Positions 1 to 8,389 are shown, numbered from the stretch's first letter. The stretch is 38,469 bases of DNA from an uncultured Eubacteriales bacterium (GCA_900319075.1 ONMZ01000018.1:1-38469), one strand, 5' to 3'. Notes: generated from the sequence alone by a model not told the origin. Numbers and translations: made by a program.

Positions 1-1
1 G

Positions 2-82
2 CCGATAGAACCATCAATAAAGATAATACTGCCGGATCTTAAACGATATGATTCGCTGCTGAAAGGCGGTGATGCAGTATGA
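2..82 (+). CDS. istA: IS21-family transposase IstA, C-terminal end (partial)
   Basis: This open frame runs in from the left edge and ends in a TGA that overlaps the ATG of the next gene (ATGA at 79-82), which is the usual istA/istB coupling. The 26 visible residues include DLKRYDSLLKGG, which fits the C-terminus of IS21-type transposases. The catalytic DDE domain lies outside the window. Activity cannot be judged from this tail. Confidence 0.75.
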   Translation, partial: PIEPSIKIILPDLKRYDSLLKGGDAV

Positions 83-825
83 ACAGCGTACAGAAAGAAA
101 CGATAAAGCTCTATGCAAGACAGCTTAAAGTGCCTACATTCAACAACTATGAGAAGGTCATACGGCAGCTTTCAGCTGATGACGGTTATGAGCAATTTCT
201 GATAGAACTGATGAAACAGGAACTTGCAGAACGCTCGGTAACAGGTCAGAAACGCAGGATAAAGGCTGCAAAGTTCCCGACGCTGAAAACACTTGATGAG
301 TTTGATATGTCAAGGCTTGAAAACGTCAGCGAAAGCACTGTACGACAGCTTGCTTCCTGCGATTTCATAAAGCAGCGACAGAACATTGTTATGATAGGCA
401 ACCCCGGAAGCGGAAAAACACATCTGTCGATAGCACTGGGCATGAATGCCTGTGAAGCCGGATACCGTGTGAAGTTCTATACAGCGGTCAATCTTGCAGC
501 CGAGCTTGCAGAAGCTGTCCAGATGAACAGGCTATCCAAACTTGAAAAGAGCCTCAGTAAGATAGATCTGCTGATAATCGATGAGCTAAGCTATCTGACT
601 TTCAACAGATACCAGTCGGAAATGCTCTTTCAGATCATATCAGAACGTTCTGAACGAGCCAGCGTGATAATCAGCACAAATCTTGAATTCTCAGAATGGA
701 CTCAGCTTTTTGAAAATGAGATGATGCTTGCTGCACTCATTGACAGAGTCACTTTCAGATCCTTCGTTCTGAATATGAACTGCAGCTCGTCTTACCGCAT
801 CGATTCGACCATGAATAATGATTAG
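79..825 (+). CDS. istB: IS21-family helper ATPase IstB
   Basis: This is a 248-residue AAA+ ATPase of the IstB/DnaC family. In IS21 elements it binds target DNA and activates the IstA transposase. The Walker A motif GNPGSGKTH lies at about residues 107-115 and Walker B LLIIDE at 164-169, followed by a sensor-type STN and the usual ALIDRVTFRS C-terminal region. Length is normal for the family and I see no frameshift, so it is probably functional. The start overlaps the istA stop, implying translational coupling. Terminal repeats follow directly after the stop codon. Confidence 0.93.
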   Translation: MNSVQKETIKLYARQLKVPTFNNYEKVIRQLSADDGYEQFLIELMKQELAERSVTGQKRRIKAAKFPTLKTLDEFDMSRLENVSESTVRQLASCDFIKQRQNIVMIGNPGSGKTHLSIALGMNACEAGYRVKFYTAVNLAAELAEAVQMNRLSKLEKSLSKIDLLIIDELSYLTFNRYQSEMLFQIISERSERASVIISTNLEFSEWTQLFENEMMLAALIDRVTFRSFVLNMNCSSSYRIDSTMNND

Positions 826-895
826 TGGCTCATTATTTTTTTATCAAAACTGGCTCACTTTTTTATTAGCGCTCTGGCTCAGTTTTTTATTGACA
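826..895 (+). repeat. Right terminal repeats and right end of the IS21-type element
   Basis: Three imperfect direct copies of TGGCTCAnTTTTTTATT begin at 826, 851 and 875, spaced 24-25 bp. The last continues to TTGACA and ends in CA at 895. IS21-family elements carry several such repeats at each end and terminate in CA, so I place the right end at or near 895. The left end is outside the window, so the target duplication cannot be checked. Confidence 0.7.
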
Positions 896-932
896 AATGC
901 ATCTGACCCGCAGGGCTGTTGCTTTTAAGGCG

Positions 933-1613
933 TTAACCGCTCTTTTCAAGAAATTCTGCAACCGCATTGCTTGCTCGCTGTTTGCTTTGTGCGAAGTAGT
1001 GGCTGTATGTTGACATGGTGGTTATCGGCGTTGAATGTCCAAGCGTTGCCGCAACTGTGGTCGGGTCGATGCCAGCCTCGATCTCTATTGATGCGAACAG
1101 GTGCCTGAATGTGTGTATGCCGTAGAATGGGAAGTTGTTTCGCTCGCATTCCCTCATCAGCCAGGTGTACGGAGTGTTCGGGTGCATCGGCTCGCCGTTC
1201 CACTTGATGAACAGCCTGTCGTTTTCAACCCATTGGTCACCGATGCTGACCTTGTACTTGTCCTGCTCCAGCTTGTACTCTTTGAGCAGCTCGCAGATCG
1301 CCTGCGGCATATTGACTGTTCTCGTTGACTTTACTGTCTTTGTGCCGTCGGTGTACACACCTTTTTCTGCGGTGTAGTTTGATGTCTGATGTACATATAT
1401 CACCTGCTCGTCAAAGTCTATGTCCTTCCACTCCAGCCCGAGCAGTTCGCCACGGCGGCAGCCTGTGTACACAGCCAGCTTGAAGAACACTTTGTATTTC
1501 AGCGGTGCAGTGTCTATCATTTGCATAAACTCCCTGACCTGCTCTTTGGTGTAGATCTGCTTTTCTTTTTTCGTCATCAGCTTTGATGTAGACCGAAAGG
1601 AAGCGCTTGACAC
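933..1613 (-). pseudogene. Tyrosine recombinase/integrase, catalytic half only
   Basis: The catalytic domain of a Tn916-type phage integrase is intact: Arg in TGCRRGE (about residue 53), the HTFRH box (His167, Arg170), LGHS (His193) and Tyr203 in STYSHY. Family members are usually about 380-400 residues with an AP2-like arm-binding and a SAM-like core-binding domain before this point, and both are absent. Homology starts near KKEKQIY (about residue 15). The preceding residues are the antisense of another gene's tail, so the N-terminus was lost by rearrangement at about 1571-1577. No ribosome binding site precedes the frame. It is most likely inactive. Confidence 0.8.
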
Positions 1614-1690
1614 GCTGATGAAAGATACCAGGCAGCTTTATCCAGATTTTGCACCGAACATCGTTCTCGATGCAGACGCTTCGGACTGAC
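1570..1690 (+). pseudogene. 3' remnant of an unidentified gene
   Basis: A plus-strand frame of about 39 codons ends at TGA 1688-1690. It reads FDVDRKEALD and later LYPDFAPN then IVLDADASD, which is well-formed protein sequence. It has no start or ribosome binding site and abuts the truncated integrase. The tail loosely resembles the end of clostridial cation-efflux (CDF) proteins, but this is a weak impression. A hairpin terminator follows directly, as expected for a real gene end. Confidence 0.45.
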
Positions 1691-1740
1691 ATAACAAACC
1701 ACGCCCGGGAGTTCAAATCTCCCGGCGTTTGTGTTGTTAT
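1691..1740. terminator. Bidirectional hairpin terminator
   Basis: ACGCCCGGGAG and CTCCCGGCGT (1701-1727) form a stem with one bulged C around a short loop. It lies between convergent coding sequences: the plus-strand remnant ending at 1690 and the minus-strand PfpI gene ending at 1740. Confidence 0.65.
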
Positions 1741-2321
1741 CAGTATCCCATTGCATCGATAATTATCTTTGCCTTGTCCTCGCCGAGCATCAGACCGAGC
1801 AGGCGAAACGCAACGTGCGGTGCGGTCTCGGGACAAAAGCTGGTGATGACATTTTTGTCTGCAACTACGCTCTCATCGGGCACTACAACTGCGCCGAACT
1901 CTGCCAGCTGGCGCTGCCTGCGCCCGTCACCGAGGTGATATGTTGTCGCTCTGCGGCCTTTCAGAATACCGCTCGCACCTAACGGCAAAGCGCCAACGCA
2001 CACCGATGCGATGAACTTTCCACGACTGTCGAACTCACGGATAAGTCCGAGAAGTCTGTCGTCATAGGCTTGCTCGTAGAATCCGTATTCCTCAAAACCG
2101 CCGGGCACAACAAGCGCATCGTATTCGTTCAAATCTATCTCATCAAGTGTCCTGTCAACAGTGATCGGCACACCAAAAGCCGATGTGACGACCTTTGTGA
2201 AACCTGCGGTCTCGACCGAGATGTCATAGCCGTAGTCGTTGACTGCCCAGCCGGGAACATCAATGAACGGAGCGAACTCCATCATCTCAAACCCCTTGCA
2301 GCAAAATAGCAGTATCTTCAT
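1740..2321 (-). CDS. DJ-1/PfpI family protein
   Basis: This 193-residue class I glutamine amidotransferase-like protein has the nucleophile-elbow cysteine at Cys108 in SVCVGALPLG and the conserved early glutamate at about residue 15 (MMEFAP). The DJ-1/PfpI superfamily includes cysteine proteases, chaperones and glyoxalase or deglycase enzymes. Which activity applies cannot be read here. The start has an AGG-rich ribosome binding site (CCTCC on the plus strand at 2330-2334). It is transcribed alone from a strong promoter holding a palindrome, so it is probably induced under stress. It sits among gene fragments but is itself complete. Confidence 0.88.
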   Translation of the reverse strand: MKILLFCCKGFEMMEFAPFIDVPGWAVNDYGYDISVETAGFTKVVTSAFGVPITVDRTLDEIDLNEYDALVVPGGFEEYGFYEQAYDDRLLGLIREFDSRGKFIASVCVGALPLGASGILKGRRATTYHLGDGRRQRQLAEFGAVVVPDESVVADKNVITSFCPETAPHVAFRLLGLMLGEDKAKIIIDAMGY

Positions 2322-2347
2322 TCAATGCGCCTCCGTTCTTTTTGTAT

Positions 2348-2376
2348 ATCATATCACATCGCCGATGTGATGTCAA
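2348..2376 (-). promoter_or_regulatory. PfpI-gene promoter with a palindromic operator in the spacer
   Basis: On the minus strand, TTGACA (2371-2376) and TATGAT (2348-2353) are separated by exactly 17 bp. The spacer is filled by a perfect palindrome, ATCACATCG-N-CGATGTGAT (2353-2371), whose ends touch both hexamers. A repressor bound there would block RNA polymerase directly. Confidence 0.75.
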
Positions 2377-2449
2377 TTTGTCAATGCCATTAAAATAGAA
2401 AAGCATCAAAAGTTAACTGTATGATTGGTTGGGCAAAGAAATACAGCAA

Positions 2450-2486
2450 AAAGGCTGCGCTCCGCAATGGAGACACAGCCTTTCGG
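2450..2486 (-). terminator. Terminator-like hairpin after the alcohol dehydrogenase remnant
   Basis: AAAGGCTG and CAGCCTTT form the outer stem around a CGCTCCGCAATGGAGACA loop that can pair further. On the minus strand it lies just downstream of the alcohol dehydrogenase tail and is followed by TTTTTGCTG, so it is plausibly that gene's surviving terminator. Confidence 0.5.
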
Positions 2487-2515
2487 CAGGGGAAAATGAA
2501 TCATGAGGCAGCTTG

Positions 2516-2806
2516 TTATGTCTGATTCCATAAGGATCGGTATATGCCGATCACATCCTGTTTGCTGACCGGCTTTATCGTGTTGGCAGGACTGCCGCTT
2601 GCAAGTGCGTCGTCTGCCATTTTATCAATGTGAGCCATAAACTCGTCTTTGCTGATGCCATACTGTTCGAGCGTCGGAACTTCGCATATCCTGCATATCT
2701 CGCCGAGCTTTGCAAGGAACTTTTCAGCAGCCTGCTTGTCGCTGTCGGCGCTTTCTGCTGCGCCCGATGCCCTTGCAAGCTCTGCAAAGCGTTTAGTCTC
2801 GGGGTT
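2516..2806 (-). pseudogene. Iron-containing alcohol dehydrogenase, C-terminal fragment
   Basis: The minus-strand frame of 96 codons ends at a TAA (2516-2518). It matches the C-terminus of group III iron-dependent alcohol dehydrogenases: an EVPTLEQYGI segment, then a KMADDALASGSPANT segment and a terminal GIYRSLW. These enzymes are about 380-400 residues, so roughly three quarters is missing, including the metal-binding and NAD(P)-binding parts. The frame is closed upstream by TAA at 2807-2809, where unrelated mobile-element sequence begins. It is an insertion or deletion relic. Confidence 0.75.
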
Positions 2807-2828
2807 TTATCTTTTCTGCTATTCTTGA

Positions 2829-2853
2829 GTTACTATACAGATAGTAAACTCCT
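2829..2853. repeat. Inverted repeat beside the helicase gene
   Basis: GAGTTACTAT and ATAGTA-A-ACTC form a hairpin with a 4-nt loop and one bulge. It lies between the alcohol dehydrogenase remnant and the 3' end of the RepA-like gene, in about 160 bp (2810-2973) without a convincing gene. There is no T-run, so it is not an obvious terminator. An origin or transfer site is possible. Confidence 0.4.
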
Positions 2854-2973
2854 GCGGCGAGAGTTCCTTGCCCTGTCATTCGCTCACACTTGCGCCACGT
2901 TGCCCTGTGTCGCTTCCTGTGCCTGCGGGTCGGGCAAACTCTCCACCGAGGGAGAGAGCGGGCACAAATCGGC

Positions 2974-4278
2974 TCACAGTGTGGGGTCAAATTCGGGGAC
3001 GAGAATACCTCGCTCAGCAAAAACCTTTGCTCTGATCTTTGCTGCACACTGGTGGAGTAACTCGTTGATCGAGTAGCTTTTTACCTCGACTTTCTTTCCA
3101 TTGATGATGATGTACTCAGGGTCAGCTCCACTGCAAAAAGGGACAGCTAACTGCCCGACAGGGTCAGTTGACTTTTCACAAGTGTTGCTTTCTCCTGTTG
3201 CCGAAGAGCCAATAGTATCAGCGGTTTGTGAGCTTTCGGTTTGCTCGGCAGTGACAGCAGGGTCAGCATTTTGTGACGGCTCTGGCATAAGATTTCTGCC
3301 GTCACCGGTGTCACTGTCACGGTCGTACTCCAGCATAATCAACCGCTGTCCGTTGCTGCGCTTGTGAGAGAATTTCACGCCGTAGCTTTGCAGTTCGTAG
3401 CCGTGCAAGGTCAGGTCTTTCTTTATCATGTTGGGAAAGAACTCACGAGAGTATTTCTCTGTCAGCAGTCCGCACAGCTCTGTTGCCGAGCCTTTGAACG
3501 TGAGCTTTTCAATCATCAGATCGTGAATTGCAAAAGAGAAAATGTCGGGCGGTTTGTCCTCTCTCTCGTCGGTGACCGTCCACCTTGCACCCTGCCGGGT
3601 CAGCAGCAGCTCTGTGTCCTCAATGTCACGACCTGTGCAGTGCAGTGTCGCTTGGTTCGCACTTCGCTTTGCTTTCATCAGAACAAGAAGTCCGTCAACA
3701 CAGCCGTTAAGCCCTGTGCTGCCCGAGACCATATTGAACGGATCATCGTCAAATCGCTTGCAGGTGTGGTGGATAAGAATGATCGTGATGCCAAGCTCGG
3801 TGGCGAGATTTTTGAGCACGCTCATGTCCTTGTAGTCCTTGGCGTAGCTGATGTCGGTGGTCTCACGGACTTTCTGCATTGTGTCGATGATTACGAGCCG
3901 AAGGTTGCTGTGAGTTTCACTGAGCGAGCGTATCTGATTTTCAAGACCGCTGTCAATAGACTCCGATGCAATAGCGAATTCAAGGTTTTCGGTCGGCACA
4001 TCAATGAACTCATAGACCCTGTCCTGCAAGCGTCCCTCGTCATCTTCGAGAGCAAGGTACACCGCCTGACCGATGTCCGTTTCGTGCTTCAGGAACTGTT
4101 CACCGAGCGCCACGCTGACACAAAGCTGCATTGCAAGCCACGATTTTCCGACCTTTGGTGCGCCTGCGAGAATGTACAGCCCGGGGTAGAGCATTCGGTC
4201 AACGAGGTATCTCTTTTTCTTGAACTCTGTCTCCATGATGTACTCACAGCTGCATAGTTTCAATTCGTTTTGTTGCAT
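2974..4278 (-). CDS. RepA-like AAA ATPase/helicase of a mobile element
   Basis: This 434-residue RecA-fold ATPase belongs to the RepA/DnaB-like group found in plasmids and integrative elements, where it unwinds or loads on replicating DNA. Walker A GAPKVGKS is at residues 39-46, Walker B LVIIDT at 128-133 and an ILIHHT motif at about 167-172. The last 120 residues are low-complexity and Ser/Thr/Glu-rich. I chose the ATG at 4276-4278 because an AGGAGG lies 7 nt upstream; a frame extending to 4428 has no such site. No relaxase or initiator is nearby, so the element is probably incomplete. Confidence 0.8.
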   Translation of the reverse strand: MQQNELKLCSCEYIMETEFKKKRYLVDRMLYPGLYILAGAPKVGKSWLAMQLCVSVALGEQFLKHETDIGQAVYLALEDDEGRLQDRVYEFIDVPTENLEFAIASESIDSGLENQIRSLSETHSNLRLVIIDTMQKVRETTDISYAKDYKDMSVLKNLATELGITIILIHHTCKRFDDDPFNMVSGSTGLNGCVDGLLVLMKAKRSANQATLHCTGRDIEDTELLLTRQGARWTVTDEREDKPPDIFSFAIHDLMIEKLTFKGSATELCGLLTEKYSREFFPNMIKKDLTLHGYELQSYGVKFSHKRSNGQRLIMLEYDRDSDTGDGRNLMPEPSQNADPAVTAEQTESSQTADTIGSSATGESNTCEKSTDPVGQLAVPFCSGADPEYIIINGKKVEVKSYSINELLHQCAAKIRAKVFAERGILVPEFDPTL

Positions 4279-4384
4279 ATGCTTTCCTCCTTTCAGTTTT
4301 GATTGTAGCATATCACTGTTTGGTTTGAAATGCTGTATTGTTCTTTTTGCATCACTCCCCTTGTTTTTTTGAAAAACAAAGAAC

Positions 4385-4413
4385 CCTTGCTTTACCATAG
4401 GTGGATAAAGCAA
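4385..4413. repeat. Imperfect inverted repeat upstream of the helicase gene
   Basis: CCTTGCTTTA and TAAAGCAAAG flank a short centre and pair over about 10 bp with one mismatch. It lies in the roughly 460-bp interval between the divergent helicase and sigma-factor genes and could be part of the helicase leader. There is no T-run. A weaker hairpin (CGCAC/GTGCG) lies at 4496-4513. Confidence 0.3.
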
Positions 4414-4550
4414 AGAGTCCTTGAGCATTTAAATCTATCGGCAAACATTATCTCCATGGAATGTCGCCTTTGCTGCTGTCCAGAGGTCATTATAGCGCAC
4501 TTGAAAGTGTGCGTCAAGGCTCATCAGAAAAATTCAGAGATGCGCACAAC

Positions 4551-4580
4551 TGTCATAACGGTGTCATAAGGGGTGTCATA
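4551..4580. repeat. Three TGTCATA direct repeats
   Basis: TGTCATA occurs at 4551-4557, 4562-4568 and 4574-4580, spaced 11-12 bp, about one helical turn. The array ends 27 bp before the -35 box of the sigma-factor promoter and lies 270 bp from the start of the helicase gene. It could be an activator site for the sigma operon or iterons of the mobile element. Confidence 0.55.
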
Positions 4581-4606
4581 TCGGAAATAGACAAAAGAGT
4601 ATACAG

Positions 4607-4635
4607 TTGCATAACTGCCGATACTATGCTAAAAT
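4607..4635 (+). promoter_or_regulatory. Promoter P1 of the ECF-sigma/ABC operon
   Basis: TTGCAT (4607-4612), a 17-bp spacer and TAAAAT (4630-4635). The TGTCATA array lies just upstream. Confidence 0.5.
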
Positions 4636-4673
4636 GATACTAATTTCTAAAAAATATGGTTAAATCGGTCACA

Positions 4674-4703
4674 TTGCTTTGTGCTGGTGCATCTAAATAT
4701 AAT
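4674..4703 (+). promoter_or_regulatory. Promoter P2 of the ECF-sigma/ABC operon
   Basis: TTGCTT (4674-4679), an 18-bp spacer and a perfect TATAAT (4698-4703). It would start transcription about 27 nt before the TTG start codon. Confidence 0.5.
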
Positions 4704-4736
4704 AGGGGAAAATACAAATGAAAAGAGGTAAGTGTT

Positions 4737-5267
4737 TTGCTTCCTATAAATATGCTCCTTAATGATGAATGCGAAAGATCAGAGTTTGAGAAGCTCTATA
4801 ATAAATATAAGAATGAAGCGTACTATGTTGCGTATAGAATACTTGATGACAGTGCTCTGGCAGAAGATGCGGTTGCAGATGGTTTTTTATCATTAGCAGG
4901 TAACTTTAAGACAGTCAGTGCCCTTGATGCTCACAAAAAGCACGGATATATCATCGTAACTATTAGAAATTCCGCAAGGATGATACGGAGAAAAAACAGA
5001 CATCATCTTGATGATATGGAATATAATGACGAGGAATACATACCCCATGAGGATATAAACGTATATGACAAGCTGTGGATAAAAGAGTGTGCGAGCAGGC
5101 TATGTAAGGCAGATGCGGAGATATTGTATCTGAAATATGCATTGGAGCTTGATCACAAGGCGATAGCTCGCTTGCTCGGTATAAGCCAGACTGCATCGAG
5201 GAAGCGTCTGCAAAAGGCAAGGCAGAGACTTTCCGAAAAACTGAAGGAGGGTGATGAGAATGGATAA
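4737..5267 (+). CDS. ECF-type RNA polymerase sigma factor
   Basis: This 176-residue sigma-70 family protein has region 2 at about residues 17-88 and a region 4 helix-turn-helix at about 115-170 (KAIARLLGISQTASRKRLQKAR). It lacks regions 1 and 3, as ECF factors do. The start is TTG with GAGGT (4725-4729) 7 nt upstream; no ATG fits better. It heads an operon with a DUF4367 membrane protein whose ATG lies inside its last codons, and then an ABC exporter. It likely directs the operon's own transcription in response to an envelope signal. Confidence 0.88.
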   Translation: MLPINMLLNDECERSEFEKLYNKYKNEAYYVAYRILDDSALAEDAVADGFLSLAGNFKTVSALDAHKKHGYIIVTIRNSARMIRRKNRHHLDDMEYNDEEYIPHEDINVYDKLWIKECASRLCKADAEILYLKYALELDHKAIARLLGISQTASRKRLQKARQRLSEKLKEGDENG

Positions 5268-5940
5268 CCTGGGTATGGCAATGCAGGAGCTTTTTGACGA
5301 ACAGACTGTAGAGCTTTTGCAGGATATTGATAGATCTGAGCCGCATATTTTCAGCCGCAGACACGAAAAGAAAATGCAAAAACTGTTTAAAAGGCAGCGC
5401 AAGCCGTACTTTAGACTTGTCTGTACCGCATCACGAAGAGCAGCTTGTATCGCTGCAGCAATAGTGATAGTTTCTGCATCAGCAATGAGCGTCAAAGCCG
5501 TAAGAGAAACAGTCTTTGATTTTTTCACAAGTGTTTTTTCAGATCATCAGGTCATTTCAGCTGATACAGGCTCAAATGACGGATACCCCGATACCATCGA
5601 GGAAGAATACCGCATCAGTAAACTGCCGCAGGGCTTCAAACAGCAGTATCACAACAGGACAGAAACAATGGTCGATATCCCATATTACTGCGCTGATAGC
5701 AGGATACTTTTTTCACAATTCACTAAAGGTTCATTCAAGATAGTATTCACTGATGAGGCAAAAACAGAAGAGTGCGTCGACACGGACGGGCAGAAATATC
5801 AGATCGTTGTGACAGAATACGAGACGGTCTATATCTGGGATAATGGCAGATATGTATTTATGGTTTCCGGCGATCTTGACAAAGATAAAATGCTTGATAT
5901 ATGCAGGTCGGTGAAACCGCAGGCGAAGCAGTCACATTAA
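5260..5940 (+). CDS. DUF4367-type membrane protein, probable anti-sigma factor
   Basis: This 226-residue protein has a basic cytoplasmic segment (about 1-60), one membrane helix (RRAACIAAAIVIVSASAM, near 60-85) and an extracellular C-terminal domain of DUF4367 type (from the EEYRISKLPQGF region to the end). Overlap with the sigma gene (stop at 5265-5267) and the topology suggest it holds the sigma factor and senses an external signal. The ATG at 5260 has AGGAGG 9 nt upstream; the earlier GTG and ATG are too close to that site. No classical anti-sigma zinc motif is visible, so the role is inferred from context. Confidence 0.75.
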   Translation: MDNLGMAMQELFDEQTVELLQDIDRSEPHIFSRRHEKKMQKLFKRQRKPYFRLVCTASRRAACIAAAIVIVSASAMSVKAVRETVFDFFTSVFSDHQVISADTGSNDGYPDTIEEEYRISKLPQGFKQQYHNRTETMVDIPYYCADSRILFSQFTKGSFKIVFTDEAKTEECVDTDGQKYQIVVTEYETVYIWDNGRYVFMVSGDLDKDKMLDICRSVKPQAKQSH

Positions 5941-6010
5941 ACAGAATAACTGCATCTATACTGGTGAGAGCGAAATGCTTTCATCAGTATTTTTTTGTGG
6001 AAGTGAGAAA

Positions 6011-7162
6011 ATGAAGCGGGTACTTTCAAACATATTCAGCTTTGCTAAAAAAGAGCGTACGATATTTGCAATAATTGTTATCTGTGTTATCTCGTCGGCG
6101 TTTATCATCAACTTTTCCTACGGGCTTTATTATAATTATAAAACGCAGAAAAACGAGACCGAGCTTGAACTTAAAACGTTCAATCCTGAGATACAGCAAG
6201 GCAGCAGCATCTCCAAGGGTGACTTCCAGCAATTTGCTGAATCTCTTGATGAGAAAACACTCAATGCGATGATAGTGATCTATGCAGGTGCAGAACTGCC
6301 GGAGTTTGAGTCTGATGAGGGCCCGGGCTCTTTCCCGATGCGGTTCGTTATCCACGCAGGCAAGTACGGGATCTGCGAGCAAACCCGTAAAAACTGGGAG
6401 GAGAAAGGCGTTATCACGTCGGGCAGATACATCAATAATTACGAGGAGCAATGCGGTGAGCTTGTTGCAGTTGTCGGCGGAAGCAGTGCAGATGAATGGA
6501 ATGCAGCGTGCAGTAAATTCAGAAATGCAGACGGCACGATAACGATGTTCGGGAAGAAATACTCGGTCGTAGGCACATACTCCGCAGGGACAGCCGCACC
6601 GATAGTTCCGTTTCTTACTATTCCCGGAGACGTTCCGATAACGCAGATAGGTTTTTCGTTTGAACGTAATATCACACGCTCAATGTACAATGATATAACG
6701 CTCAAGGCAGAGAAGTCTTTCCCGGGGCTGCTGAAATTCCCCGAGCTGAAATTCCCCGACACCGACACTGTGAGCATTTACAACAATATGATCTGGATAG
6801 CGCTGCTCATATCACTTTTGTCGGTGACAAACTTTGCGATGCTGTACCGTTTCATTTTGCTCAAACGGCGCAGAGGTCTTGCAATAATGCGCATCTGCGG
6901 CTGTAGTCGGGTGAGAGCGGTGCTTATGTACCTTGCCGAGTGCGTTGTCATTACCCTGCCTGCATACGCTGTCGGTGCAGGACTTAATATACTTGTCACA
7001 AACAAGGTGATGTGCCGTGTGCTTGATTTTTTTAAGGAAGCATATTCTCTGAAAACGTATCTTTGTCTGTTTGTAGGGTTCATGTTCGTCTTTATCATTA
7101 TTGTCATACCGATGATAAGTATGTCGGTCGGCAGAAAGATTAATTACCAGGGAATGGGGTGA
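6011..7162 (+). CDS. ABC exporter permease, FtsX-like (half-size, first)
   Basis: This 383-residue protein has one N-terminal membrane helix (FAIIVICVISSAFIINF), an extracytoplasmic domain of about 220 residues (MacB-PCD type) and three C-terminal helices, the FtsX/MacB topology. The ATG at 6011 follows GGAAGTGAG; an upstream in-frame start at 5975 has no such site. It is followed 4 nt later by a second half-permease. Together with the ATPase at 8390 they likely form a heterodimeric MacB-like complex that exports or expels a peptide, antibiotic or lipid. Confidence 0.85.
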   Translation: MKRVLSNIFSFAKKERTIFAIIVICVISSAFIINFSYGLYYNYKTQKNETELELKTFNPEIQQGSSISKGDFQQFAESLDEKTLNAMIVIYAGAELPEFESDEGPGSFPMRFVIHAGKYGICEQTRKNWEEKGVITSGRYINNYEEQCGELVAVVGGSSADEWNAACSKFRNADGTITMFGKKYSVVGTYSAGTAAPIVPFLTIPGDVPITQIGFSFERNITRSMYNDITLKAEKSFPGLLKFPELKFPDTDTVSIYNNMIWIALLISLLSVTNFAMLYRFILLKRRRGLAIMRICGCSRVRAVLMYLAECVVITLPAYAVGAGLNILVTNKVMCRVLDFFKEAYSLKTYLCLFVGFMFVFIIIVIPMISMSVGRKINYQGMG

Positions 7163-7166
7163 GGGA

Positions 7167-8375
7167 ATGCTTTTAAAGTGTGCTGTTAAAAACATAAAGC
7201 GAAGCAAGCTGATGAGCGTGCTCACCGTCTGCGAAATGACGTGTGCGGTTGTGATAACGCTTGTAATGGTGTCATCGGTGTTGATAAGATCTCAGTATTA
7301 CACTCCGTTTCAGGATATGTTTGAGTCAAAGGGATTGTACTGTGAGTTCAGCAGTGCGGCGAACAAGGACTTTTATGGTGAGAACAAAGCGGAAGATTTT
7401 CTTGCCAATGATGATATTTTTCAATTCCTTCATTCGCCCGAAAGGATCGCTGCCTGCAACATTGTCAGCTGCGGAATGATGACGGATAAGGGGTTGCTTG
7501 CTGTGAACAATTTCAGCTATAACGATGAGATGATAAGACGGTTTACGCCCAAGCTCAAAAGCGGACGCTGGCTGAAAGAAAGCACAAAAGCTGACTGCAT
7601 TGAGTGTGTGGTTTCAAAAAATGAATACGGTTGGGAGAATGGCAGCAGCATAGAGATCGACCTGGGCGGAAAGAACTATACTGCGCAGGTCGTGGGCGTG
7701 CTTGAGGATAGATCAAAGATAGTCGGCGGGTTTGCTGTTCATAGTTCAAACGACGATTTCAATATCTTTTTTAACCCTTATGATCACGAGATCGAGCAAG
7801 AGCCGCTGATGATATTTTCATCACAATATCTGCAAAAGCTCGGTGCAGTACAGGGCTTGTTTTCAGGTTGCCTGATAACCTACCCCGAAAGCGTTTCCAA
7901 AGAGCAGCTTAAAGCAGATCAGCAGATGCTTGCAAAGTTCGGTTGTGCTTACTCTATGGCTTTGACCGATCTTGACAAAAACAGCAAGCAGTATCTGTAT
8001 CGGCATTTGTACGATATGCTGCCGATAATTATAGTGATACTTGTGCTTGCTTTTGTCAGCAGCCTGAGCAGTTCGGCTCTCACCATGCGTACAAGACTGA
8101 AAGACTATGCTGTATTTTGCATCTGTGGTATGCGGTGGAAACATTGTGTGCTCATTGAGCTTATCAGAAGTGCTGTGCTGGCGGCAGTGTCGCTTGTTCT
8201 GTCGCTTGCGGCGGTCAGCGTAGTATCAAAGCAGTTTTCGATCAGCATTGTCTGGTCTGGAATAAGCCTTGTGAACATTGCCGCACTTTTGCTGATGTTC
8301 CTGCTCGTCAGCCTTGCCGCACCGTATTTTATTTGCAGAGCAAGCACGCCCAAACAGCTGCTCGGACAGTATTAG
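7167..8375 (+). CDS. ABC exporter permease, FtsX-like (half-size, second)
   Basis: This 402-residue protein has the FtsX layout: an N-terminal helix (CAVVITLVMVSSVLI), a large extracytoplasmic domain and three C-terminal helices (IIIVILVLAFVSSL and two more). It starts 4 nt after the previous permease with a GAGG ribosome binding site and is clearly co-translated. Sequence similarity to the first permease is low, so the pair is probably asymmetric. The substrate is unknown. Confidence 0.86.
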   Translation: MLLKCAVKNIKRSKLMSVLTVCEMTCAVVITLVMVSSVLIRSQYYTPFQDMFESKGLYCEFSSAANKDFYGENKAEDFLANDDIFQFLHSPERIAACNIVSCGMMTDKGLLAVNNFSYNDEMIRRFTPKLKSGRWLKESTKADCIECVVSKNEYGWENGSSIEIDLGGKNYTAQVVGVLEDRSKIVGGFAVHSSNDDFNIFFNPYDHEIEQEPLMIFSSQYLQKLGAVQGLFSGCLITYPESVSKEQLKADQQMLAKFGCAYSMALTDLDKNSKQYLYRHLYDMLPIIIVILVLAFVSSLSSSALTMRTRLKDYAVFCICGMRWKHCVLIELIRSAVLAAVSLVLSLAAVSVVSKQFSISIVWSGISLVNIAALLLMFLLVSLAAPYFICRASTPKQLLGQY

Positions 8376-8389
8376 AATAGGAGAAAGCT

